This document shows positions 1 to 6,986 of a DNA stretch of 11,812 nucleotides, piece after piece. Source of the stretch: Burkholderiales bacterium. GTDB lineage: Bacteria; Pseudomonadota; Gammaproteobacteria; Burkholderiales; Casimicrobiaceae. The DNA is taken from contig JAICVH010000031.1 of the NCBI GenBank assembly GCA_025935435.1, forward strand, positions 1 through 11,812, written 5' to 3'. The translations under genes and the position numbers were made by a program. Every line of letters starts with the position of its first letter. Positions within the stretch are counted from its first letter, which is position 1. The notes under the pieces are model-generated. The model did no database searches. It was not told where the DNA came from and saw only the letters and a list, made by a program, of their open reading frames with translations.

Positions 1-1249
1 CGAGCATCGCGATGACGGCGAGCGCCATCAACGTCGTTGCAAACCAGCCGAGCCGCTGCAAGCGCGCGGTGCTGACGAACGGACCCATGATGTCCTGCCG
101 ACTCGCCATCCGCATCATCAGCGCCATGATCGGTACGGCGATCACGCCGTTCAGCATCGCCGCCCAGATCAGCGCCCGGATCGGATCGATGTCGGTAAAA
201 TCGATGCCGGCGCCGAGCAACGTCGCGAGCGTAATGATGCTGTAGAAGCCTTTCGCCTCCAGCGGTTCGCGCCCGAGGCCGATCGGCCATTTCATCGCTT
301 CGGCGACCGCGTAGGCCGCCGAGCCCGCGAGGACGGGAATCGCGAGCAGGCCGGTACCGATGATGCCCGCGGCGAACAGCGTGAAAGCAAAGTCGCCGGC
401 GATCGGCCGCAGCGCCTGCGCCGCCTGCGTCGACGACTCGATATTGGTGATGCCGGCATCGTGCAGCGTGACCGCGGTCGTCAGCATGATCGTGAACGCG
501 ATTGCATTCGAAAAGATCATTCCGAGCCACGTGTCGATCTTGATCCGCCGCAATTGAAGTCGCGCACCTTTCGACGAACTGCGCAGCGGCTCGTCGCCAT
601 CGGTCGCACGCTGTTCCTCGACCTCCTGGGATGCCTGCCAGAAGAAGAGATAGGGGCTGATCGTCGTGCCGAGCACTGCGACGAGCAGCATCAGGTAATC
701 GCGCGTCAATTCGAGCGGCGGGATCAGTGTCGCGGCAATCAGCTTCGCCCACGGAATATCGACGGCGAGGAGAACGCCGACGTATGCGAAGAGCGACAGC
801 GTCAGCCACTTGAGGATCGGCGCGAGGTAGCGATACGGAATGAACAGCTGCATCAGCACCGCAAGCACGCCGAAGAACAGCGCGTGACCATGCGCCGGCC
901 CTCCCGGCATGACGAGTTGCAATGCCTCGCCCATCGCACCGAGATCGGCAGCGATGTTGATCGTGTTCGCGATCAGCAGCGCCGAGACGATGAACCACAA
1001 CAACGGGCGCGGGTAATGATCGCGGATGTTCCGTGCAATCCCCTGCCCGGTCACGCGGCCGATGCGCGCGCTGACGATCTGGATCCCGACCATCAGCGGC
1101 GTGGTCAGGAACACGCTCCACAGCATGGCCAGGCCGAACTGCGCACCTGCCTGCGAGTAGGTCGCGATGCCGCTCGGATCGTCATCGGCCGCACCGGTGA
1201 TGAGACCGGGACCCAGGCGCTCGAGAAAATTCTGCGTGCGTTTTTTCAT
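1..1249 (-). CDS. NRAMP-family divalent metal cation transporter (C-terminus cut by window edge)
   Basis: Reading the minus strand from an ATG at 1249 gives 416 uninterrupted residues to the left edge, close to the usual 420-440, so only the C-terminus is missing. It is a multi-pass inner-membrane protein of the NRAMP/SLC11 family, whose members mostly import Mn2+ or Fe2+ with protons. The N-terminus has the family hallmark LGPGLITGAADDDPSG (residues 12-27), where TM1 carries D24-P25-S26-G27 in place of the canonical DPGN. TM6 reads TTISPYLFFWQ (about 195-205) where canonical NRAMPs have the MPH motif. Both substitutions alter residues that coordinate the metal, so the substrate may not be Mn2+/Fe2+. 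A charged loop follows TM6 (about 207-238). The start lies 4 bases after the stop of the upstream FrnE-like gene, so the two are probably cotranscribed. Family is confident; substrate is not. Confidence 0.9.
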   Translation of the reverse strand, partial: MKKRTQNFLERLGPGLITGAADDDPSGIATYSQAGAQFGLAMLWSVFLTTPLMVGIQIVSARIGRVTGQGIARNIRDHYPRPLLWFIVSALLIANTINIAADLGAMGEALQLVMPGGPAHGHALFFGVLAVLMQLFIPYRYLAPILKWLTLSLFAYVGVLLAVDIPWAKLIAATLIPPLELTRDYLMLLVAVLGTTISPYLFFWQASQEVEEQRATDGDEPLRSSSKGARLQLRRIKIDTWLGMIFSNAIAFTIMLTTAVTLHDAGITNIESSTQAAQALRPIAGDFAFTLFAAGIIGTGLLAIPVLAGSAAYAVAEAMKWPIGLGREPLEAKGFYSIITLATLLGAGIDFTDIDPIRALIWAAMLNGVIAVPIMALMMRMASRQDIMGPFVSTARLQRLGWFATTLMALAVIAML

Positions 1250-1253
1250 TTAT

Positions 1254-1913
1254 TCAGGCGGCGGCGCGCGTTGCGTGTATGGCCCGCAACAGCGTTTGCG
1301 GATCCTGAGCGCCGGACACGGCGATGCTGCCGTTGAAAATGAAGCATGGGACGCCCTGGATTCCGGCGTCGATCGCTTCGTTGCTTTCGCTCGCGACCAC
1401 GTCGCGCAGCGCATCGGATGCCAGCATCGTGCGGGCGTCCTCTTCGGGCCAGCCGCAGTCGACCGCCAACCGGACGAGTTCCTCGGCTTGGCCGATCGGG
1501 CGGCCTTCGAGGAAAAAAGCGGCAAAGAGCCGTTCGACCAAGGCGCCGGCGTCGCCTTGCTGTTGTGCCCATGCGACGAGCCGATGCGCATCGACCGTGT
1601 TCGGTTGCACGACGATGCGATCGAAGGCGAACGGAATGCCGACGGCTTCGCCGGCGCGCGCGACTCGCGCGTAGATCTCGGCCGCGCGCTCGATCCCGCC
1701 AAACTTCCGCGCGACGTACGTCTGCCGGGACAGCCCCTCGACCGGAAGATCCGGATTCAACTGAAACGGATGCCAGCGCACCGTGACGTGGACCGACGGT
1801 TCCGCGCGCGCGAGCTCCGCGAGCGCCTGCTCGAGTTTGCGTTTGCCGATGAAACACCACGGACACACGACGTCGGAGACGACGTCAACCATCAGCGACA
1901 TCGAGTTATTCAC
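1254..1913 (-). CDS. DsbA-family (FrnE-like) thiol oxidoreductase
   Basis: A 219-residue cytoplasmic-type DsbA-like protein with no signal peptide. The thioredoxin-fold active site C17-P-W-C20 sits in SDVVCPWCFIGKRKLE, the typical FrnE N-terminus, and is followed by the helical insertion. The cis-proline loop is GVPCF with P189 near the C-terminus. The family catalyses or reshuffles disulfides and is linked in some bacteria to oxidative-stress tolerance; the partner here is unknown. The start shown is a GTG at 1913. An in-frame ATG at 1901 (four residues shorter, MSLMVDVVSD) is equally plausible, because neither has a clear Shine-Dalgarno. It is the first gene of a probable operon with the NRAMP-like transporter, ending 4 bases before that gene. 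It diverges from the toxin-antitoxin pair across 130 bases. Family assignment is firm; the physiological role is not. Confidence 0.93.
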   Translation of the reverse strand: MNNSMSLMVDVVSDVVCPWCFIGKRKLEQALAELARAEPSVHVTVRWHPFQLNPDLPVEGLSRQTYVARKFGGIERAAEIYARVARAGEAVGIPFAFDRIVVQPNTVDAHRLVAWAQQQGDAGALVERLFAAFFLEGRPIGQAEELVRLAVDCGWPEEDARTMLASDALRDVVASESNEAIDAGIQGVPCFIFNGSIAVSGAQDPQTLLRAIHATRAAA

Positions 1914-1948
1914 GCTTGACGGCTTTTGGACAGAGCCACGGCGGCGCG

Positions 1949-1981
1949 CCTATGCGCTGGAAGCGCGCTCCACCTACGCGC
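1949..1981. repeat. 9-bp direct repeat flanking a short inverted repeat
   Basis: CCTATGCGC (1949-1957) and CCTACGCGC (1973-1981) are direct repeats differing at one base. The 15 bases between them (1958-1972, TGGAAGCGCGCTCCA) can fold with TGGA pairing with TCCA around a GC-rich loop containing the palindrome AGCGCGCT. The block ends exactly where the -35 element of the antitoxin promoter begins (1982), in the divergent gap between the FrnE-like gene and the antitoxin gene. It could be a regulator-binding site, a small REP-like element or chance in GC-rich DNA. The structure is directly visible; its function is not. Confidence 0.4.
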
Positions 1982-2010
1982 TTGCCAGGCGGGGGCACGA
2001 GCCTTAGAAT
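1982..2010 (+). promoter_or_regulatory. Predicted sigma70-type promoter of the toxin-antitoxin operon
   Basis: TTGCCA at 1982-1987 (5/6 match to TTGACA) and TAGAAT at 2005-2010 (5/6 match to TATAAT) are separated by exactly 17 bases. Transcription would begin near 2017, giving a leader of about 27 bases before the antitoxin ATG at 2044. This is the best-formed promoter in the window. Confidence 0.6.
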
Positions 2011-2029
2011 AGACCAGCATATAGACTAG
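2009..2029 (+). promoter_or_regulatory. Candidate antitoxin operator (two direct half-sites)
   Basis: ATAGACCAG (2009-2017) and ATAGACTAG (2021-2029) are direct repeats with one mismatch, 12 bases apart start to start. They overlap the end of the -10 box and the expected transcription start. Phd/YefM antitoxins usually repress their own operon by binding repeated sites at the promoter, so an operator is a reasonable inference. Phd operators are more often palindromic, which lowers confidence. The second copy also contains the palindrome ACTAGT (2025-2030). Confidence 0.4.
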
Positions 2030-2043
2030 TTGGAGCAATTGGG

Positions 2044-2295
2044 ATGGCGAAATCGCACGGCGAAATCGGCGCATACGAGGCGAAGAGCAAGCTTCCGGAA
2101 ATCCTCCGACGCGTGGAGGCCGGCGAGCGATTTATCATCACCAATCGTGGCGTTCCGGTTGCCGAATTGCGACCTGTGTGCGGCGATGCAATGCCGAGCG
2201 CGCGGCAGGCCATTTCCGGCATGAAGAATTTATCGAAGATTTCAGGAGTATCGACGCGCGCGCTTCGCCTCCTGATCGAAGAAGGACGGCGCTGA
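2044..2295 (+). CDS. Type II antitoxin, Phd/YefM-like
   Basis: An 83-residue protein with the Phd/YefM layout. The N-terminus (IGAYEAKSKLPEILRRVEAGE, with residues 8-28 forming the DNA-binding and dimerising part) is followed by the strand pair FIITNRGVPVAELRP (30-44). The C-terminal segment (about 50-83), ending in helical ALRLLIEEGRR, would wrap around and block the toxin. The ATG at 2044 is chosen because GGAG at 2032-2035 lies 8 bases upstream. The stop codon directly abuts the toxin ATG (TGAATG at 2293-2298), so translation is likely coupled. The protein probably neutralises the PIN toxin and represses the operon through the repeats upstream. The family call is confident; the cognate pairing is inferred from the abutting gene. 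Confidence 0.9.
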   Translation: MAKSHGEIGAYEAKSKLPEILRRVEAGERFIITNRGVPVAELRPVCGDAMPSARQAISGMKNLSKISGVSTRALRLLIEEGRR

Positions 2296-2709
2296 ATGCT
2301 CGTGCTCGATGCGTCGATGGCGCTTTCCTGGCTGTTCGAGCGCGAAACCGCCGCCGAGCAGGCACGCTCGCTCGTGGTGCTCGAATCGCTGGAACAGGAC
2401 GCCGCGATCGTTCCTCCGTTGTGGCAGTCCGAGGTATTGAATGCCCTGTTGGTGGGCGAACGACGCAGAGTCGTCAAGCCGGCGCAATCGGCGGCATATC
2501 TGACGGCACTCGGCCGCTTGCCCATTTCCTTCGATAGCGCTGCGCCTGACGCAAGAACCGATTCGGTGATGTCAGTCGGTCGGCAGCACGATTTGACGGC
2601 GTACGACGCGACATATCTGGAATTGGCTACGCGGACGGGCGGGCCGCTCGCGAGCTTCGACCGCCGCCTCGCAAAGGCGGCGCGTGCCGTTGGAATCGAG
2701 GTCGTCTGA
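2296..2709 (+). CDS. vapC: VapC-like PIN-domain toxin (ribonuclease)
   Basis: A 137-residue PIN-domain protein of normal VapC length. The acidic residues of the Mg2+-dependent nuclease site are all present: D5 in MLVLDASMALSW, E46 in WQSEVLNALL, D104 in HDLTAYDATYLELA and D122 in LASFDRRLAKAA. The toxin therefore looks catalytically intact. VapC toxins typically cleave tRNA or rRNA and stop growth when the antitoxin is degraded; the RNA target cannot be read from sequence. The start codon follows the antitoxin stop with no gap. The closing HDLTAYDATYLELA and LASFDRRLAKAA motifs are those of the PIN subgroup often paired with Phd-type antitoxins. It converges with the flavin-protein gene across about 120 bases. 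Confidence 0.92.
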   Translation: MLVLDASMALSWLFERETAAEQARSLVVLESLEQDAAIVPPLWQSEVLNALLVGERRRVVKPAQSAAYLTALGRLPISFDSAAPDARTDSVMSVGRQHDLTAYDATYLELATRTGGPLASFDRRLAKAARAVGIEVV

Positions 2710-2829
2710 AGCCGCCGCCAACGCCGAATTGAATACAACACGGCGGATCGGCCTCGGTTCGCCACAGCGCGGATTTCGTTCCCCTTACCGACCTGTCTCA
2801 TCCCGAGCCGCAGCTGAGCATAACGGTCT
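2710..2829. other. Convergent intergenic spacer without a clear terminator
   Basis: These 120 bases separate the toxin stop from the stop of the opposing flavin-protein gene. The only inverted repeat found is CCGCCG (2712-2717) with CGGCGG (2741-2746). Its loop is 23 bases and no T-run follows, so it is a poor intrinsic terminator. The stretch is somewhat less GC-biased than the flanking genes. No coding signal or recognisable mobile-element end was seen. Confidence 0.5.
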
Positions 2830-3351
2830 TCACTTCGTGAATCGTCGGTGCGTCGCGACGTCGTCCGGCCGCAAGCCCAGTGCCGACGCGGTGGCGAGCT
2901 TGAAAAAGCGCACCAGGCCGGCGTTCTTCATGTCCCAGTAGTCGCCGCGATGGACGTGAATATCGACGAGACCGAGATTGGAATCATCGGGGCCACCCGG
3001 ATACCACACACCGGCTGACGGCGACCATAGATCGCGCGCACGTTGGGGGTCGTGCACGACGCGCGCCTCGCCGCTCAACGCGACGTAGAGTTCGTCGGAT
3101 TGATTCATGAACACGAGATGCACGCGCGCATCGCGGCGTACGTCGCCCGCGATGCCACCCCCGAGCGCGGTGTAAAGCCACACGTGGCCGTCGGCATCGA
3201 CCTTTACCGGCATGACCGGCCGCGTGGTTAGCGTTCCGTCGGCATCACGCGTACTGAGCATCGCGACGCGTTCGCGTGCGAGGCGCTGCCACAGCGCGTG
3301 CTGTTCGTCGTCGTCCGCCGCCTGAATGCGGTCCGTCACCGGGTCGTGCAT
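2830..3351 (-). CDS. Pyridoxamine 5'-phosphate oxidase-like split-barrel flavin protein (general stress protein 26 type)
   Basis: A 173-residue protein with the FMN-binding split-barrel fold of the general-stress-protein-26 group. The first strands read RVAMLSTRDADGTLTTRPV (28-46) and HVWLYTA (56-62). The middle part reads VHLVFMNQSDELYVALSGEARV (78-98). The group's C-terminal signature is W109-S-P-S-A-G-V-W-Y-P-G-G followed by SNLGLVDIHV and the YWD at 138-140. These proteins bind FMN, FAD or F420-like cofactors and are often stress-related; they are not the pathway enzyme PdxH. The ATG at 3351 lies 17 bases after the malic-enzyme stop codon, so it is probably the second gene of that operon. 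No strong Shine-Dalgarno is visible. The substrate is unknown. Confidence 0.88.
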   Translation of the reverse strand: MHDPVTDRIQAADDDEQHALWQRLARERVAMLSTRDADGTLTTRPVMPVKVDADGHVWLYTALGGGIAGDVRRDARVHLVFMNQSDELYVALSGEARVVHDPQRARDLWSPSAGVWYPGGPDDSNLGLVDIHVHRGDYWDMKNAGLVRFFKLATASALGLRPDDVATHRRFTK

Positions 3352-3366
3352 CGACGCGTTTTCAGG

Positions 3367-5670
3367 CTAGTACGGCAACTGAGCCTGGCGCTCGATCGCG
3401 CAATCGACGACCGTCAGCGCCGTCATGTTGACGATGCGTCGCACCGTGGCCGACGGTGTCAGGATATGGACGGGCTTCGCGCATCCGAGCAACACCGGTC
3501 CCATCGTCACGCCGCCGCCGGAAGCAACCTTCAGCAGGTTGAACGAAATGTTTGCCGCATCGAGTGTCGGCATGATCAGCAGGTTCGCATCACCATTGAG
3601 CCGCGAGTTCGGGAACGCCGCTCGGCGTACCGTTTCGCTCAATGCCGCGTCGCCGTGCATTTCCCCTTCGACCTCCAGATCAGGCGCACGTGCGTTGATG
3701 AGTCCCAGGGCATCACGCATCTTTTGCGCCGACGGGTTCTTGCTCGTTCCGAACGACGAATGCGACAGCAGTGCCGCCTTGGGCGTGATGCCGAAGCGGC
3801 GCATCTCCTCGGCGCATAGCACGGCGATCTCGGCGATCTGTTCAGCGGTCGGGTCCGCATTGACGTACGTGTCGGCGATGAACACGGTCCGCGACGGAAG
3901 CAGCACCGCGTTCATCGCCGCGTAGACATTGACGCCCGCGCGACGCCCTAGCACCTCGTCGATGTAGTGCAGGTGCAGCCCATGCGTGCCGAACGTCCCG
4001 CACACCATGCCGTCCGCGTCGCCGCGGTGGATCATCATCGCGCCGATCAGCGTGTGGCGTCGCCGCATTTCGATCTGCGCATACGGTTGCGACACGCCCT
4101 TGCGCTGCGTAAGCTCGTAGTAATTAGTCCAGTAGTCGCGGTAGCGATCGTCCTGATCCGGATTGATCACCTGAAAATCGACGTTCGGCTTGAGGCGCAA
4201 ACCAAAGCGCTCGACTCTGCGCTCGAGCACGGCCGGGCGACCCACGAGGATCGGGTAGGCGAGCTTCTCGTCGACGATGACCTGCACGGCGCGCAGCACA
4301 CGCTCGTCTTCGCCTTCGGCATAGACGATACGTCGCGGGTCCTTTTTCGCCGCGGTGAAGAGCGGCTTCATCAGCAGGCCCGAGTGATAGACGAAGTTCG
4401 TCAGGCGCGCGCGATAAGCGTCGAAATCCTCGATCGGTCGCGTCGCGACACCGGAGTCCATGGCGGCCTTGGCGACCGCCGGCGCAATCATGACGATGAG
4501 CCGTGGATCGAACGGCTTCGGGATCAGGTATTCGGGGCCGAAGCGCAGGTTCTCCTGCAGGTTGTACGCACTCGCGACGATGTCCGACTGCTCGACCATC
4601 GCGAGGTCGGCGAGCGCACGCACGCAGGCCAGTTTCATCGCCTCGTTGATCGACGTGGCGCCGACGTCGAGCGCGCCGCGAAAGATGAACGGAAAGCACA
4701 ACACGTTGTTGACCTGGTTCGGAAAGTCCGAACGGCCCGTCGCGATGATCGCGTCGGGTCGCGCAGCCTTCGCGATGTCCGGCATGATTTCCGGCTCGGG
4801 ATTGGCAAGCGCCAGGATCAGCGGCTTGTCGGCCATCATCGCGAGCCATTCGGGCTTCAGAACGCGGGCGGCGGAAAGACCGAGGAAGATATCCGCGCCG
4901 GGAAGGATGTCGGACAGCTTGCGCGCCGATGTCGGCTGCGCATAACGCGCCTTGTTGTCGTCCATCTCCTCGGTGCGCCCCTTGTAGACGACGCCCTTGA
5001 TGTCGGAGACGAAGATGTTCTCGCGGCGAATGCCGAGATCGACCAGCAGATCGAGGCACGCGAGCGCGGCAGCACCTGCACCGGAACAGACGAGCTTCAC
5101 GTCTGCAAACGCCTTGCCCACGACGCGCAAACCGTTCAGCACTGCAGCGCCGACGATGATCGCCGTCCCGTGCTGGTCGTCGTGGAAGACCGGAATCTTC
5201 ATTCGCTCGCGGCACTTGCGCTCGATGTAGAAGCACTCCGGAGCCTTGATGTCCTCGAGGTTGATGCCGCCGAACGTCGGCTCGAGCGCGCAGATCATGT
5301 CGACAAGCTTGTCGGGGTCGCGTTCGGCGATTTCGATGTCGAAGCAATCGAGGCCCGCGAATTTCTTGAACAGCACCGCCTTGCCCTCCATGACGGGCTT
5401 GGCGGCCAGCGGTCCGATCGAGCCCAGGCCGAGGACTGCGGTGCCGTTGGTGACGACTCCGACGAGGTTGCCGCGCGCGGTCAGCGACGACACCTCCTTC
5501 GGGTCGCGAACGATCTCATCGCACGCCGCAGCCACCCCAGGCGAATAGGCGAGCGCGAGATCGCGCTGGTTCGTGAGCTGCTTCGTGGGCGCGAGCGAGA
5601 TCTTCCCGGGAGGCGGACGGCGGTGATACGCCAGCGAATCGTCGCGTATGTTCTGATCGTGTTCCGACAT
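3367..5670 (-). CDS. maeB: NADP-dependent malic enzyme with C-terminal phosphotransacetylase-like domain (MaeB)
   Basis: The product decarboxylates malate to pyruvate, making NADPH. The 767 residues fit MaeB (759 in E. coli). In order: malic N-terminal domain with AYSPGVAAAC (Y42) and FKKFAG; metal-site segment INLEDIKAPE and FHDDQHGTA (161-169); Rossmann motif SGAGAAA (about 196-202); LANPEPE (288-294) and FPNQVNNVLCFPF (316-328). From about 440 comes the phosphotransacetylase-like domain (LLSHSSFGTSK, EGEMHGDAAL, AANISFNLLK). In this enzyme class that domain is generally regulatory, often sensing acetyl-CoA, rather than a working transacetylase. The start at 5670 is chosen because it matches the usual MaeB N-terminus (about 16 residues before AYH). 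An in-frame ATG at 5709 adds 13 residues and has a fair Shine-Dalgarno (GGGGAAGG), so it cannot be excluded. The gene diverges from ccmI and leads into the flavin-protein gene. Confidence 0.96.
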   Translation of the reverse strand: MSEHDQNIRDDSLAYHRRPPPGKISLAPTKQLTNQRDLALAYSPGVAAACDEIVRDPKEVSSLTARGNLVGVVTNGTAVLGLGSIGPLAAKPVMEGKAVLFKKFAGLDCFDIEIAERDPDKLVDMICALEPTFGGINLEDIKAPECFYIERKCRERMKIPVFHDDQHGTAIIVGAAVLNGLRVVGKAFADVKLVCSGAGAAALACLDLLVDLGIRRENIFVSDIKGVVYKGRTEEMDDNKARYAQPTSARKLSDILPGADIFLGLSAARVLKPEWLAMMADKPLILALANPEPEIMPDIAKAARPDAIIATGRSDFPNQVNNVLCFPFIFRGALDVGATSINEAMKLACVRALADLAMVEQSDIVASAYNLQENLRFGPEYLIPKPFDPRLIVMIAPAVAKAAMDSGVATRPIEDFDAYRARLTNFVYHSGLLMKPLFTAAKKDPRRIVYAEGEDERVLRAVQVIVDEKLAYPILVGRPAVLERRVERFGLRLKPNVDFQVINPDQDDRYRDYWTNYYELTQRKGVSQPYAQIEMRRRHTLIGAMMIHRGDADGMVCGTFGTHGLHLHYIDEVLGRRAGVNVYAAMNAVLLPSRTVFIADTYVNADPTAEQIAEIAVLCAEEMRRFGITPKAALLSHSSFGTSKNPSAQKMRDALGLINARAPDLEVEGEMHGDAALSETVRRAAFPNSRLNGDANLLIMPTLDAANISFNLLKVASGGGVTMGPVLLGCAKPVHILTPSATVRRIVNMTALTVVDCAIERQAQLPY

Positions 5671-5723
5671 GTCCGGCCCCGCGCTGAGAAAATACGTGTG
5701 AACGTCCATGATAGCCTTCCCCG
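5671..5723. promoter_or_regulatory. Compact divergent control region between maeB and ccmI
   Basis: Only 53 bases (or 14, if maeB starts at 5709) separate two divergently read genes. At least one promoter must therefore lie inside the opposite gene's 5' end. On the minus strand TATCAT (5708-5713) resembles a -10 box and would suit a maeB start at 5670, but no matching -35 is visible. No convincing plus-strand promoter was found. Confidence 0.35.
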
Positions 5724-6974
5724 ATGCCGCCCGCCCCCGCCTTCTGGCTCGTCGCGCTGCTGATGTTGGTCGCGACCGTCGCGGCGCTCGTGTGGCCGTT
5801 GCTGCGTCAGCGAAGCGGTGCTCGCGTCGAGGCGGAAGACGCCGCGACGACCGATCTTTACCGTGATCAAAAGCGGCAACTCGACGCCGACTGGGCCGCA
5901 GGCGCGATCACGCGCGATGAGCGCGACCGCGGACTCGACGAGCTTTCGTCGCGGCTCGGCGCGGAGCTTGCCCAGCAGCCGCCGCCCGCGCAAGCTGCAT
6001 CGACGCGATCATCGTTCGTAGCGGCACTCATCGTGGCCGCCGCGTTGCCCGTCACCGCGCTCGCGCTGTACGCGGCTTTCGGTGCGCCCGACGCATTGCG
6101 CGGAACCACGACCGCCGACGCGCGTGCGCCGAAGTCGCAGGAAGAGGTCGTCGCAATGGTCGAGAGCCTCGCCGTGCGCATGAAGGAACACCCGGACGAT
6201 CCGACCGGTTGGCGACTTCTGGCGCGCGCGTATTCGGCCATGGGACGCTACGACGAATCGATCGCGGCGTTCACGCAGGCGGCGACGCGCGGCGCCGAGG
6301 ACGCATCGTTGCTTGCCGACTGGGCCGATGCACTCGCGATGAAGCAGCAATCGCTCGAGGGCGAACCGACCCGCCTCGTCGCACGCGCACTGACGCTCGA
6401 TCCGAATCATCCGAAAGCGTTGGCGCTGGCGGCGTCGGCCGCGTTCTATCGCAACGATTTCGACCAGGCGATCGCCGGGTGGCGCAAGCTCCAGGCACAA
6501 TTTCCACCGGGCAGCGACGAAGCCAAGGAAGTCGGCGCGATGATCGCGGAGGCCGAGACTGCGAAGCACGGTGCCTCGAGCTCGGCAGCGCCGGGGCCGA
6601 ACGCTCCAAGCACCGACAACATCGCCGTAGCTTCGGCCATCACCGGCACCGTCACGCTCGACGCAAAATTGCGCGAGCGCGCGATTGCCGGCAACACGCT
6701 GTTCATCTATGCGCGTGCGGCCGCGGGCTCAAGGATGCCGCTGGCGATCACGCGTACGACGACCGGCGAATGGCCGCGCGAATTCCGGCTCGACGACTCG
6801 ATGGCGATGACACCGTCAACGAAGTTGTCGAGCGCCGACCAGGTCATCGTGGAAGCGCGCATCTCGAACTCAGGCAACGCGACGCCCGCGGCCGGCGACC
6901 TCGTCGGCAAGAGCGGAGCGATCAAGCCCGGCTCGCGCGGCGTGTCGATCGTCATCGACGACGTCGTGCGCTGA
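5724..6974 (+). CDS. ccmI: Cytochrome c maturation protein CcmI (TPR apocytochrome chaperone)
   Basis: A 416-residue membrane-anchored CcmI. TM1 spans about residues 7-26 and a charged, coiled-coil-prone cytoplasmic segment (about 40-85) follows, with LYRDQKRQLDADWAAG. TM2 is about 97-117. A periplasmic TPR region (about 135-275) contains GWRLLARAYSAMGRYDESIAAFTQA and a second repeat around ALALAASAAFYRNDFDQAIAGW. A C-terminal Ig-like beta domain (about 305-415) has the family signatures ITGTVTLD, LFIYARA, LDDSMAMTP and SRGVSIVIDDV. CcmI binds the C-terminal region of apocytochromes c and hands them to the CcmF/CcmH heme ligation complex. There is no CcmH-type LRCxxC motif, so this is stand-alone CcmI and not the fused E. 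coli CcmH. The start codon has no clear Shine-Dalgarno. It heads the ccmIAB segment, whereas ccmI usually lies at the cluster's 3' end. Confidence 0.93.
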   Translation: MPPAPAFWLVALLMLVATVAALVWPLLRQRSGARVEAEDAATTDLYRDQKRQLDADWAAGAITRDERDRGLDELSSRLGAELAQQPPPAQAASTRSSFVAALIVAAALPVTALALYAAFGAPDALRGTTTADARAPKSQEEVVAMVESLAVRMKEHPDDPTGWRLLARAYSAMGRYDESIAAFTQAATRGAEDASLLADWADALAMKQQSLEGEPTRLVARALTLDPNHPKALALAASAAFYRNDFDQAIAGWRKLQAQFPPGSDEAKEVGAMIAEAETAKHGASSSAAPGPNAPSTDNIAVASAITGTVTLDAKLRERAIAGNTLFIYARAAAGSRMPLAITRTTTGEWPREFRLDDSMAMTPSTKLSSADQVIVEARISNSGNATPAAGDLVGKSGAIKPGSRGVSIVIDDVVR

Positions 6975-6986
6975 CGCGCAAGCGGC

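Noticed and set aside
461..1336. Plus-strand open frame of about 291 codons across the left end
   Set aside because: It is a compositional shadow of the NRAMP-like gene on the minus strand, with charged low-complexity sequence and no motif.
2712..2746. Inverted repeat CCGCCG/CGGCGG as a terminator after vapC
   Set aside because: The stem is 6 bp with a 23-base loop and no T-run follows, so chance in GC-rich DNA is as likely.
2004..2801. Minus-strand open frame of about 265 codons covering the toxin-antitoxin pair
   Set aside because: It is antisense to two well-recognised proteins, has no family signature, and starts in the intergenic spacer without a ribosome binding site.
3967..5763. Very long open frame (about 598 codons) antisense to maeB
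   Set aside because: It mirrors maeB's GC-rich third positions, is rich in Arg, Asp and His as such shadows are, and shows no domain or family motif. The opposite strand encodes an unmistakable MaeB.
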